From Aquilaria yunnanensis (Eukaryota > Streptophyta > Magnoliopsida > Malvales > Thymelaeaceae): a stretch of DNA of 64,000 nucleotides. Below, piece after piece: positions 23,274-34,715 of the stretch (position 1 is its first letter; each line of letters starts with the position of its first letter). The translations under genes were made by a program, and so were the position numbers. Location: positions 52,202,501 to 52,266,500 of the forward strand of contig CM077596.1 in NCBI GenBank assembly GCA_039654915.1, written 5' to 3'. A model generated the notes under the pieces. It was not told the DNA's origin. It ran no database searches and worked only from the letters and a program-made list of their open reading frames with translations.

Positions 23274-24386
23274 GGATAAGCTCAAAGGTAAGTATATGTC
23301 AAAGTCTATTACTAACAAATTATGCTTGAAAAGATAATTATATGGTTTGAGGATAAAAGATGAAACTAGCTTGATTGTACACTTAAATGAGTTTAATAAG
23401 CTTGTTACACAATTGGAGAGTATTGGCGAGAAGATTGAAGAAGAATATAGAACTATAATCTTGATTAATTTTTTATCAAGATTTTATGAGCCTGTTGTGA
23501 CTCCATTGATTGTTGGAAGAGATACCTTGAAGATCGAAGATGTGACCACTGTGCTTTTGGAGCATGATCAAATGAGAAAATTTGAAGAAAAAGATGAAGA
23601 AAATAATGTGTTTATGGTAGAGCGACGGAGAAGTTGGAGAGGAAAAACAGATTCAAGAGAAAGATCAAGTTCAAAACAAGGAAAAGACTAGAGCAATACA
23701 GAATACTGGTACTGTCATGATTTGGGACATATCAAATTTTTTTGCCCAAAATTGGAAGAGGACATGGAAGAATTTTTTGAAGGCAAAAGAGAAGAAGAAA
23801 GAAAAAAAGGAGGAGAAAAATAAAGGTGATGTGAACGTGGTGGAGGATGACAAAAGTGATGATGAAGCTGTGATTTTAATGGTACAAGAAGCTAGTGTGA
23901 AGAAAGATTTGAAATATGTTTGGGTATTTGATTCTGCTTGTTCAGAGCATGTTTGCACAAAAAGGGGAGTGGTCACAAAGTTTGAGACATGTGATAAGCC
24001 AATTTGTTTAGCGAATGACCAAGAAGAGATAGTTGAAAGTATTAACAGTGTGAAGATTCAATTGTATGATGGAAGTATTAAGACCCTTGGTGATGTGAGG
24101 TATGTTTCGAAATTCAAAAGAAATTTTATTTCACTTGGTAAATTGGATAGCTTGGGTTATGGATTTTTTGCTTAAAGTGGAGGATTGCAGATTTCAAAGG
24201 ATGCATTAATTGTGATAAAAGGAGTGAAGAACTCAAATAATTTGTATGAGTTGGTTGGTAGTACAATTGTGAAAGGAGAGACAAAGATTTATCCCGTGGA
24301 TGTGAAGGTCCCTACAAGCAAGAATATAGGCTTTGTAGATTTGGTAAAAAGGTGGAAGTAGGGAGAATTTGAGCCAAAGTGGAGAT

Positions 24387-24778
24387 TGTTAGGTTATTGG
24401 CTCAAATTCAAAGAAGATGAGGACTTGAAGTTGTTACTAATTCAAATTGTTATAGGATTGGGTTTATGGTTTTTGTTTATGATTTCGTTTTAGTTTTCCT
24501 ACTTATTTGGGATTTAATTTTCCTATTTTGATATGGTTTAGGTTTGTTGTGTGACCTATAAAAAAGACTTGTTATGTTAGATTTTTTTGGTATGGGAGAA
24601 AAATGTGTGTGGTGTGTTGTGAGGCTTGAAAAAGAATAGAGCTTGAGAGTTTGAGAGAATTGGTGTGTGTAATTATTTTTTAGTTTAGATAGTGGAAAGG
24701 TTGTGGAATCATCATGGTTGAAAAGGAAAAATTTTGCTTGTGTTCTGTTTTTTCGCTTTTGCCCAACAATTTCCATAT
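24387..24778 (+). repeat. 3' LTR of the copia-type element
   Basis: It is 392 bp against 381 bp for the 5' LTR, with the same TG...CA ends and scattered substitutions. Confidence 0.9.
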
Positions 24779-24937
24779 CCTGATTAATACTATTTTACCA
24801 AAGAAATAGTAGTAAATTGTTATCTACCCTGACAATTAAGTTACTAAATTAAATTAAAACTAATATAGCCCGAATATTTGATGATAAATAAAGCTACCTA
24901 ATTTCTCCACTTTGCTATAAAAACAAAAGGACAATCA

Positions 24938-25414
24938 GTGTGAGTTGAATGGAAATTAATAGATAATAATATTTCCATTTCTACTGACCATTATTATTTT
25001 ACCAAAAATAACTAACACAATAATTTTGTACAATATCAATTTGCCTATATTAGAAGATACTACACTACATCAATCAAAATCTTATAATTCCAATTGGATT
25101 AAATCCAATCTTTTTAACTATATTATTACCCTAACAAAATAAAGGTTAAATTGTTTTCTACACCAACACTGCATATACAGCTTGAATGGTGCAAAGTATT
25201 AACATGCTTAAACAGACACTAATAATGGATACAACCTTTTGATGAAAAGATGATATATTAAACATGAACTAGAGCCTGCTAATGAACAAGTTGATGAAAA
25301 GAACGCAATAATTAAGGGAAAAAATACGGAAGATAGAAAACCCGATACAGTATTAGAGAATCAAAATGGTATGAAAGGCAAATAAATTGATGTGATCATT
25401 GTTTTGTTATAAGT
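24938..25414. repeat. Old duplicated repeat, second copy, left part
   Basis: It matches 18575-19019. It stops at TAAGT, where the gypsy element is inserted, and resumes at 29440. Confidence 0.7.
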
Positions 25415-25709
25415 TGATGCGGCCCAAACCTTTGCCCAGCCCAAACCTGACGATTGTTCAAGGAAAAGTTCTAGAACCTCACATGCTCATCTTTGTTTCA
25501 AGGATTATGTCTAGGGGGATGTATTTAGAATATTGTTAAGTTGTACTATCCTCAACAGAATACCGTTATGTTGGTTATTTAAGGAAAAAGGATTCATGAA
25601 TGAAGGAAGAAGGATTTTTCCATCTCATCTCCCCATCTTTTTCCTTCTCTGCTTCTTTGTTCTTTCCTTCACCTTATCAATCTTCTACTCTAATTACCTC
25701 ATCAGAACA
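25415..25709 (+). repeat. 5' LTR of the gypsy-type element
   Basis: It starts TGATGCGGCCCAAACC and ends CTCATCAGAACA. Confidence 0.9.
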
Positions 25710-25747
25710 ATTATTGGTGTTGTCGTTGAGACGGAGAAAGCATTGCA

Positions 25748-28700
25748 ATGGGGGAAGGCATGACCACCAGAACGAAGGCTGTGGAGGAAACTGTGGCAAA
25801 TCTCGCTGAACAAATGTAGCTTCATTCGGCAACCCTTCAGAACATGAAGACTATCTGCTCCACTGTGCAACAACACGCTTCCGCCATATAGAAGCATTTT
25901 TCTTTGTCCGATGCCATCCAAAAGACTTTGTCATCATGATAGACTATCCTTTCAGATATAATGGTTAAGCTCACCAGGATGGAGAAGCAACCATCTCCCC
26001 CTTGCTTTAAATCAACCTTCGCTTCTTCCCCCCACTATCACCACCAATCATTACAAACCCAACCTCTTACAATCAAACTTAGCTTGGTTGTTCAGCTACG
26101 ACGGAGGTTGCAAAACCACCGCCATCGCATCTCCCAAAGCTTGAGATCCTAATATTTTCAGGTAAAGGAGTATTAGGATGGATATTTTAGATTGAGAAAT
26201 TTTTTGCCTACCACCATACTCAGTCGAACCAAAAGCTTTCGCAGCTTTCTACATGACCGGATCGGCCCTTCTATGGTATCATTGGATGCATTTTACCCAA
26301 TAGCTCACCACTTGAGAAGCATTCACCTGAGCGATGGAACTGCGATTTGGTCCCTCAACATATATCAATCATGAAGTAGCCTTGTATAAACTCAAACCAG
26401 CTTCATTGGTCTATGCCTATATTGTTGAATTTGAGCTACTGTCAACACGAATGAGGGGGTTCTCAAATCAGAATCTCTTGAATTGCTTAATTTCAGGGCT
26501 GGTTGAGGATATATAGAAGGAGTTATTCTTATTGCAACCCACGACCCTACCCTAGGCCATGGGAATGGTGAAATTGGCCGCTGATAAAGTTATGTCCGCT
26601 CCACAATCCACACCACGCTCTAGCACCTTCAAATTCCCTATGGCTCCCTTCAATCCAAACCCCAGTCATACCCCAACCAGACTGCAGGTCCCCTCTAAGT
26701 TTCTTGTCCAATGCCTAACGCCCATCGAGATGGGTACGTGACGAAAAAAGGGCCTATGTTGCAGCTGCGATGAACGCTTTATGCCACGGCATCGTTGCAA
26801 ACCACTACAGTTCTTATGTATGATGGTGACGAAAGATAAGGTGGAATGGAAACATTTTGTTTTGGATCATATTGCCATTAAAACAGAGGAACAGCTGGCC
26901 ATATCCTTACATGCGATTGACGGACGGACGACAGTCACCATGCTACGCATCAAGGGTTCTATCTAGGGTAGGGAGATCATGCTACTGTTGGATATGGGCT
27001 CAACCCACAACTTCATATAAGCCTGAATTGTTAAGCACCTAGGACTTGCCATTGAACCGGTAGACCATCTAAACATCACTGTGGGCAATAAGGCTACTTC
27101 AGAGAGCCCAAGAAGATGCCACCAAGTACCTCTTAAATTGGGCCAACATGAATTCTGGTAGACTTATATTTATTGCATATTTATGGTGCTGACATAGTTT
27201 TGGGAGTCCAATGGCTAGCGAGTCTAGGCCCGGTCATTTTTTATTACAAAAACTTATTGATGAGTTTGATGCACCAACAAGAACAGGTCACTCTTCATGG
27301 GCTAAAGAATATAGACCTCTCACCTATTTCCTATAGCCAGTTACATTGCAAGCTAAGGGCAAACAACATGGCAGCGCTCTTCACTTTATCCATCAACTCT
27401 TCAGCCACCTCAACTGGTGCTACCCCATCACTGGCCAAATATCTTCAAGACCTGCTAGAGCTATATGAGTTCATGTTTGAGGAACCTAGAGGTCTACCTC
27501 CAACTCGTTCGGTTGACCACTGAATTCCTTTGGTTCTAGGAATGCCGCCCCATCAATGTGAAGCTTTATCGCTACCCCCATTTCCAAAAAAACGAGATTG
27601 AAAAATTAGTACAGTAGATGTTGTTGGACGACATAATCAGGCCAAGTACTAGCCCTTTCTCTTCGCCTATTTTGTTGGTACATAAAAAAGATGGCAGTCG
27701 GAGATTTAGCGTCGACTCCTGTGCCTCAATGTGGTAATGGTCAAGGACCGATTTCCCATCCCCACAGTTGATAAGTTGTTGGATGAACTGAATGGGGTGC
27801 AATTCTTTTCCAAATTAGATCTGAAGGCGGGTTACCATTAACTCCGCATCCATCTGAAAGATATTGCAAAGACAGCCTTCCGAACTCATAAAGGGCATTA
27901 TGAGTTCCTTGTTTTTCCCTTCGGCCTCTCCAATGCTCCATTATCCTTCTAGGCCTTGATGAATTCAGTTTTCTGACCCATCTTAAGAAAGCATGTCTTA
28001 GTGTTTTTTTTTATAACATTCTTATATACAGTCGGACTTGGGGATAACACTTATGTCACCTTAGGGCAAGTCATGGATATCCTGAGACACCATTGCCTTC
28101 ATGTCAACAGAGCCAAGTGTGTGTTTGGAGAATCCATAATCTCTTACTTGGGTCATCGAATTTTTGGGGCTGGAGTTGAGGTCGATCTAGAGAAGATTCA
28201 AGTTGTTCGATCTTGGCCAGAGCCAACCAATGCCTGACAACTCCAAGGCTTCCTAGGGCTTGTAGGTTACTACCAGAAATTTGTCTCCCAATATGCAGCT
28301 AAGGCTACTCCATTAACCCAACTATTATGGAAGGGGACGTTTATATGGACTCATCAGGCGACTGCCGCCTTCTAAGAGTTGAAAGAAGCTCTATTATCAA
28401 CTCCGACTCTTGCATTGCCAAACTTCACTGAGCCATTCGTAGTTCAATGTGATGCTTCAGGGGTTGGGATAGGGGCAGTACTATCCCAAAGGCGTTAACC
28501 CATTGCTTACTATAGCAAGCAATTGGGACCGAAGTTGAGGACTTCTTCCACATACATTTGGGAGTTGTGTGCCATTGTGGAAACTATACGCAAATGGAGG
28601 CAATATCTTTTGGGGGCTTACTTTATTATCCAAACCAACCATTAGAGCTTGAAGGAAATCTTCAAACCGACCATCAGAGCTTGAAGGAAATCTTTTCTCA

Positions 28701-29130
28701 AACCATTCATACTTCCAAGCAACAAAAATGGCTCTCCAAACTGATAGGGTACGATTATGAGGTTTAGTATAAACCAGGGTGAGAAAACGGACTAGCAAAT
28801 TCACTTTTGAGGCTGCTAGGAGGAATTTATGGAGCCTTAATCGTAGTATCACAACACATATGAGCCTTATTATAGGCTATTAGAACCTTCAACAGTCTTA
28901 GATCCTCTTCTACAGCAAGCCACTTTCCTTATTGAATTTATGGGCTTACACCCTATTCTCTAACCAACTCAGGTCCCCAGGTTCTGGAAGAATCTTCAGC
29001 AAGGACACTTTGTAGATCAAATTTTGGTCTAATGGCACTTTCAAAACCCACAGGACGCAGCTTGGGAAAATCTTGTTGAATTTTGAAGATAGTTCCCGAA
29101 CTTTAACCTTGAGGACAAGGTTGTCCCCCT
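25748..29130 (+). pseudogene. Decayed gypsy gag-pol
   Basis: Traces occur in several frames with many stops. Gag N-terminus is at 25748 and capsid-like sequence at about 26240-26580. The protease site region at about 26980 reads DMGSTHNFI, so the second active-site residue is altered. Reverse transcriptase lies at about 27550-28240 and RNase H-like sequence at about 28250-28800. In the reverse transcriptase the segment around the catalytic aspartates (about 28000-28030) is not readable, so the enzyme is dead. From about 28960 only the polyprotein tail remains; the integrase zinc finger and core are missing. Confidence 0.85.
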
Positions 29131-29144
29131 GAAAGGAAGGGCAA

Positions 29145-29439
29145 TGATACGGCCCAAATGTTTGCCCAACCCAAGCTTGACGGTTATTCAAGGAAGAGTT
29201 CTAGAACTTCACATGCTCCTTTCCGTTTCAGGGATTACGTCTAGATGGATGTATTTAGAATATTGCTAAGTTGTACTATCCTTAATAGAATACTGTTATG
29301 CTGGTTATTTGAGGAGAAAGGATGCATGAATGAAGGAAGAAGGATTTTTCCATTTCGTCTTCCCATCTTTTTCCTTCTCTATTTCTTGGTTCTTTTCCTC
29401 ACCTTATCAATCTTCTGCTCTGATTCCCTCATCACAACA
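29145..29439 (+). repeat. 3' LTR of the gypsy-type element
   Basis: Same length as the 5' LTR, with about 10% differences by eye, many of them C/T or A/G. The insertion is therefore not recent. Confidence 0.9.
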
Positions 29440-30119
29440 TAAGTCTACCACTATGTCTCTTTCATTAAAACATAATTATTTATATGATAATTGTTAACTT
29501 TTAGATTTCCTACATGTAGAGGGAGCTCAGTGAAGAGGTTTATAAAGATTCACTAATAAGTTTAAGAGCATGGAAACACCAAAACAAGCTTCCTAAAAAC
29601 TATTGGCCATTTTTTTGGAAACAAAGTGATTAGAATTTATACATATATAGAATAAGTAGGAGGGATACATTCTGAATTTGAATAGATGCTACAAGAATCA
29701 GCTGAGCTTGACATAGACACTCGCAATATATCATTCTTTGCTTGGGACTTAGGCTTAGTCTGTCTGGTTATTTATTCTAATTAGGGTTATAAATCTGTTA
29801 ACTTGGTTCAAATATCATTACACCAAATAGTTGTTAATGTATTGGAGGTCGGAACTCCTTAATGGAAGCCAAAGATATCACATCGAAATATTATCCAAAC
29901 ATTGTTCGAGGAAATGAAACTTTGCTAACATGCCTTCACAGCCTTGAGATTGAAAATGAGGGGCTAAACCTCCTTTGAAATGATAATAGGAGACTCAAAT
30001 GTCAGATAATGGAACTTGAGGTGCAGTTGGTAAGTGACAACCAACATTTTTCTATTCAAGCACATAATGTACGCATGTAAAAAATCATCTTGCGTGATTT
30101 TGGTTAATTTGACGAATAG
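29440..30119. repeat. Old duplicated repeat, second copy, right part
   Basis: It matches 19015-19575, from TAAGTCTACCACTATG to the CAGTTGGTAAGTG and GTACGCATGTAA landmarks. Confidence 0.7.
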
Positions 30120-30793
30120 GTGGATGATAAGTGCATAAAATGTTGGTCAAATTTATTACTAGCTTTTTTGTCAACTTTGACTGTGAATTCTTACATTTTT
30201 GCACCACATTTTTTTTTATCATTTATCACTTTGTTCATTCATTTTGTAGGTTGGAGAAGATATTGGAGGCATTGGAATAGAGCGGGGGCAAACGGAGCAA
30301 AAATTGGACATGCAAAAGTCAAAGGCGTAATGCACTATTGGCAGTGCCATGACACCACAAGCACTTTTGCTTATTTACCCATGTTGCTCTGGCACTGTAG
30401 TGCTAGGAGCTCGAGTTCCCAATACTACAATGTTAGTATTTGCTATATTTCTGGCATTAAGGCGTCCAGTTAGGTGGAAATGTGTAACATTATTTAGGCA
30501 AGGCTTGAAATGTCTAACAATCAACGGTTCTATTAGGTTGGTAAAACACTTTATTTTATGTATTAAAAAATTTTAATAATCACTTTAGACAACTTAAACT
30601 AGCAATTGTAATATTTTTAAACTTTTTAATTTTCATATCTCTTATCCATAAGTAACGTAATTATTGATATCTTTTGCCTTTTTTTTTTTTTATCTTATGG
30701 CAACATTGGGCATATAAGCTAATTCTTACTATGTACGAAAAGGCGTAGGTTATTTACTATACTAGGTTGCTTTGTTTTTTTTTTTTTTTTTTC
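30120..30793. other. Unassigned sequence, possibly a retroelement fragment
   Basis: The block 30120-30480, with GATAAGTGCATAAAATGTTG and a TTTGTAGGTTGGAGAAGAT stretch, has the feel of a gypsy LTR fragment, but no paired end is present. The 117-codon frame at 30120 has no motif. Poly-T runs lie at 30680 and 30775-30792. Confidence 0.3.
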
Positions 30794-32450
30794 AGGAGAA
30801 TTACAAAGTGTCCCTAATAAGATTTAATCAACATCGCATTTATTCCCATTTTATTTCAGGATCCTCTTAAAAATCTCTAATGTTTCAATAAATATACAGT
30901 GTTCACTTTGGAGGTTAAAATCAATGGATTAATTACAGTTTGAGATCCTAAGTTTTAGTTATTATTTAAGATTTATCCCGAACATATAAATTACTCTATA
31001 AATTGTATTGTTTGAATGACATTATATACTTTTATACATTGATCCTCTTAAGTTAGTTTTTTCAATTATTTCTCCTTAATTATTTACCATTCATTTCTTA
31101 ATTATTTTTTAGCCTTTGTACTTATTTTTTTTCTTATATATTTTCAAATTTTAGTTTCCTAATTAAAAAATCCTTTTTTATTTTTGAAATTGACTATTAT
31201 ACTCCTTTCTTTTAATCTCATATTTTTTAAAATTTGTTAGAATAACTACTAAAGCTAAGGATCATGATACTTTGATTTATGGTCATCGTGACTTATATGT
31301 TCAGCATGTAATATCAAGCACTTAATTAAATCAGATAGGTGGTAATATGTCAATTATGGTATTGTTTTTATATTAGGATTTTCCCAAAGCTAAAACAAAA
31401 GAAATTCTAAGGGTCATTCCTAAATAGGATGAAAACTACAAAACCCTTCTCATTTGAATTAATAGATGATTAATTATTTTATTGTGATTTTATGTTTATA
31501 TATTTTTATTAATTAATCACTATTTAAGAATGTCATAGTTAACAAAGTAGTTATTAATTTTCTTACTCTGAAAAATTCACTGAAACCATAGATTTAGTCA
31601 ATTATTTTATAATTACAACTTGCAACTGAAAGAATATACCTTATTTTTCAATTAATATCAAATTTAAATGTTACATATTTTAGTGTTAGTATTTACCTAA
31701 AAAATTATTATTTTTAATTAAAATTGAGAAACTACCTATTATTTTCATCATTTTTGAATTTAAAGATACAAAAATTCCTTGATTCATACCTTAACATTAA
31801 TAAGAAAAAAACCAAAATTTTTATAAATTTTATTAAAGTATCTGTAATTGTCTTCTTTTAAATACTAGAATGTTTACAAATTTGAATGATTTCCAATGCC
31901 TTATTTACTTAAAAAAAAATAATCTTAAAAAGACATTAAGAAATGAATAAATATATAAATATAATATTACAATATAAGGACAAATGGTCCATTAATTCAA
32001 ATTAGAGGGATTTAATTGTTACCACAACAAGCTTTGAAAAAAGTGAGTCAATTTGAAAAAGAAAAATACCCATTTTAATTAGAGATAAATAGAAGATAAA
32101 AATGTAAAAATTGAAAATAAGTGCATATAATAAAAAGTAAGTAGAAATTGAACCATAAGGAAAAATCATTTAAAAAGTAAATTAAAAGGAACTATATTTA
32201 ACAATATATATGTCATTTGAAAAATATAATTTATGAAATAATTTATATGTTAAGGAGAATTTTTATGCAATAGCTACAAGCTAGGGTCTTAAAGTGTAAT
32301 TAATCCATTGATTTTAACCTAACAAATGGACTTTAGGAGGTAACTGTGTGTGTTTGTTGAAACCTCAGGGGATTTTTAAAAGGTTTTTGAAACAAAAAGG
32401 AGATAAAATGTAACTTTGGCATAAGCTCAGGGGCATTTTGTCATTCTCCT
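30794..32450. mobile_element. Long-TIR (foldback or Mutator-like) element, about 1.66 kb
   Basis: The left arm begins AGGAGAATTACAAAGTGTCC. The right arm read in reverse begins AGGAGAATGACAAAATGCCC. Pairing continues with gaps for about 400 bp and includes GGTTAAAATCAATGGATTAA in both arms (30912 and, inverted, about 32320). The short core is AT-rich without a gene. The target duplication is obscured by flanking T-runs. Confidence 0.75.
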
Positions 32451-32473
32451 TTTTATTTGCTTTTCCCTAGTTA

Positions 32474-32677
32474 ATGGTCAAACTCCTATTTAGTCCGTAC
32501 GTATGTTACTTTTGCCCTGTTGGTCCCTGAACTACTCCATCTAATGTTTTGTTCCCCATTTTCGCTCACTGTTGTGCCTGAAAGTTGACGACTCAATAAC
32601 TAGATGGAGGAGTTCCGAGTTCGAGGATAAAATAACAGCCAAGGCATATTCAGGGATTAAAATAAGAATTTGACCAT
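32474..32677. mobile_element. Short TIR element (ATGGTCAAA family)
   Basis: The 204-bp sequence begins ATGGTCAAACTCCTATTTAG and ends in TTTGACCAT with a matching inverted arm of about 80 bp. This arm includes the GGAGTTC / GAACTACTCC pairing. It looks like a MITE of the same family as 33491-34074. Confidence 0.6.
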
Positions 32678-33306
32678 TCATCAATCAAAGGAAAAAAAAA
32701 AAACGAGGTCCAAGGAATTTGGCTTAAAAGTGTTTTTTTTTTGTTGCCTTTTTTCATGGATGGTCAAACTTCTCTTGAGATCTTAAATATTTAACTTCTG
32801 CTGTAGTAGTCGTCGACTTTTGTGAGCTAAAGTGAAGACAATGTTGAAATCAGGGACTTGATCATCCGGTGAATTACTTCGGGAACCAAATGGCCCGAAA
32901 TGATAAAAGTTGGGCTAGATATAGAATTGTACCATTCACCAAACTCCTAGGCAACATTGAGATTTAAGATTTATGGGAGTTTCAAAATTTAAAAAACTAA
33001 AATTTAAGGTATATAGAAATCTTAATTTATATTTTCATATCTTGAATTGAGAATTAAAATTCATAAATACTTTAAAATTAAAAAAATATATATTTAAGAG
33101 TATTTTAATAAGGTAGGTAGAAAATTTAATTCCCAGTTAACTAACATTAAAATTATATCGACCAAGCTGGTCCCCTTTCTCATCTATAATAATAGCATGT
33201 AAGTAGAAATACCAATCTAATTGCCTATTTGAATATGACTTGCATAAATTTTTTAGTGTTAAATTTGCACCCTAATCTCGCAACAATGCATGGGCTCCCA
33301 TAACTA
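32678..33306. other. AT-rich intergenic sequence
   Basis: No gene is seen. A lone ATGGTCAAACTTCTCTTGAG at about 32759 is probably another broken end of the ATGGTCAAA family. Confidence 0.35.
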
Positions 33307-33355
33307 GTGTGTATGTATGTATGCATGTATGTAAATATGTATGTATGTATGTATG

Positions 33356-33395
<40 letters not shown>

Positions 33396-33410
33396 GGTGT
33401 GTGTGTGTGT
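33307..33410. repeat. Compound microsatellite (GTAT)n (ATGTAT)n (GT)n
   Basis: Uninterrupted runs of GTAT, then ATGTAT, then GT are present. They create Met/Tyr/Val/Cys-rich false reading frames. Confidence 0.95.
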
Positions 33411-33490
33411 TATGTTTGCAAGCTCCCGTGGATTGCAGCGGGTAAGAGTTTCATGTTCAAAATTTGCTTTTTCAGGCTCTTTCTTGGTAA

Positions 33491-34074
33491 ATGGTCAAAC
33501 TCCTCATCTAATCCATATGTCCATTATTTCTGTCAACTTTAGTCCCCAAACTTCTCCATCTAATGATCGAGTCCCTGGTTTCAAACACAACTATAAAGAT
33601 ATCAAAAAATATTTTACCCTCCTCAAACCCAACCCCCCAAACCCGAATGTGCCCTTACTCGCATAGCCATAAGGAGCGTATAGGTTTAACTAATCCTACC
33701 CTACCTCACTTGCACCCCTTCCACACTAATATATTAATACTTAAAATATAATTTTATTATAAAATAAATTATAAAAACATAAATTACCTTATATTACTTT
33801 ACTTTGTGATTTTTTTTATTATATACATAAAAATATAAAAAAAAGTTAAAAAAAAAATATATCTTAAATGGGTTGGTGGGTAGTACTTGCTCACTTGTGG
33901 AATAGTTACTACCTGAACCCAATCAAATGTAGGGAGGGTTTGAGTTAGCTAAACCCGGTTATTTAACATCTCCAGTAGTGAACCAAATCGAGGAGTTGAT
34001 CATCATATGGAGGAGTTTGGAGACCAAAAGGTCAAACATAACATACCTAGGGACTGAAATAAAAGTTTGACCAT
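33491..34074. mobile_element. TIR element of the ATGGTCAAA family, 584 bp
   Basis: The left end is ATGGTCAAACTCCTCATCTA. The right end read in reverse is ATGGTCAAACTTTTATTTCA, continuing to matching CCAAACTYCTCCAT blocks. The arms pair over about 80 bp. The core is A/T-rich with a 'cctcaaacccaacccc' stretch and no gene. Clear target duplications are not seen. Confidence 0.65.
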
Positions 34075-34715
34075 AAAATGTGAACAAGGGAAAAAAAATA
34101 AGATGCTGTTACTGTTCATAAACAGTATTTTGCCCTACACCCTTTGATGCATTGTAGGGAATTTAGTCTTGACAGCGACCAAATAAACTGATTTCATTCC
34201 CAACTCAAAAACCATTCTTCAATGCCATGCTAATGTTTGAATTTTGCGCAATCTTACTGTTAATCGTTCCCCCAGGCCAAAGCTGCCACATTGATTCATT
34301 GAACGCTATGTTGCATTAAATTTCAACATAAGACAAACATTGCAAGTTTGCAACATTTCACAAAGTTTAGGACCATTCATGCAATGTTTCAAAGTTAAAA
34401 GAATTTAACCATGAGCATTGGGCCTATACATGTTTTCAGGCCCAAATACTTCTTTTTTTTTCCTTCCCGCCATGCTACATCCCCGTGAATTGATTACAAA
34501 TCTGAATTCTTGAAACCTCACCAATTAATTAAGGTGAAAATCTGTTCTTTTTGTTTTTATATTATTGTTATTATATAGTTTATTACGGTTACAGAAAGCA
34601 CAAACCTTTATCGAACTTGTTAATGGAAAAAACACCCAGATCAGCTTCACTTGGGCTGGAATTCGGACAGCCACTCTGATCTACATTTTCCTCGGACCCT
34701 CGAAAAAGTTCAGTC
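34075..34715 (+). promoter_or_regulatory. Upstream region and leader of the zinc-finger/DDT gene
   Basis: The spacer is AT-rich until about 34560, then becomes less so. A TTATATAG element at 34571 lies about 145 bp before the ATG and could be the TATA box. This is inference only. Upstream, at 34140-34450, nothing is recognised. Confidence 0.35.

Larger units (their letters stand above)
21000..24380 (+). pseudogene. Broken copia gag-protease reading frame
   Basis: A gag piece at about 21000-21243 (FDGSGDFSLWK) is interrupted by the CACTA element and resumes at 23274 (LKGKYMSKS). Gag continues to about 23690, with stop codons at 23338 and 23688. A zinc-knuckle region (23700-23745) has Tyr where the first Cys of CX2CX4HX4C belongs. 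The protease-like part (about 23880-24180) has DSA in place of the usual DSG active-site motif. No start codon is evident. After a stop at 24173 only a short tail remains before the LTR. Confidence 0.8.
20585..24778 (+). mobile_element. Ty1/copia-type LTR retrotransposon, non-autonomous, split by a CACTA element
   Basis: The LTRs are 20585-20965 and 24387-24778, both TGTTAGGTTATTGG...CCCAACA, about 95% alike by eye. The element has a primer-binding site and a polypurine stretch (CCAAAGTGGAGAT) before the 3' LTR. The flanks are ATTTG and ATTTC, a 5-bp target duplication with one mismatch. Without the CACTA insertion the internal part is only about 1.4 kb. It encodes gag, a zinc knuckle and the start of protease, then runs into the 3' end. 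Integrase, reverse transcriptase and RNase H are absent, so it must have moved with enzymes from a relative. Confidence 0.9.
25415..29439 (+). mobile_element. Ty3/gypsy-type LTR retrotransposon, internally deleted
   Basis: The LTRs are 25415-25709 and 29145-29439, each 295 bp, TGATRCGGCCCAAA...CATCASAACA. The 5-bp target duplication TAAGT is perfect (25410-25414 and 29440-29444). A purine tract (GAAAGGAAGGGCAA) precedes the 3' LTR. The 4025-bp element keeps traces of gag, protease, reverse transcriptase and RNase H, then jumps to the C-terminal tail typical of plant gypsy polyproteins. The integrase core is absent. I could not read a convincing primer-binding site after the 5' LTR. Confidence 0.92.

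Noticed and set aside
24779..24937. Possible continuation of the copia element past its 3' LTR
   Set aside because: The TG...CA ends and the ATTTG/ATTTC flanks place the boundary at 24778; what follows is the older repeat.
33307..33666. 119-codon frame rich in Met, Tyr, Val and Cys
   Set aside because: It is made by the GTAT/ATGTAT microsatellite.
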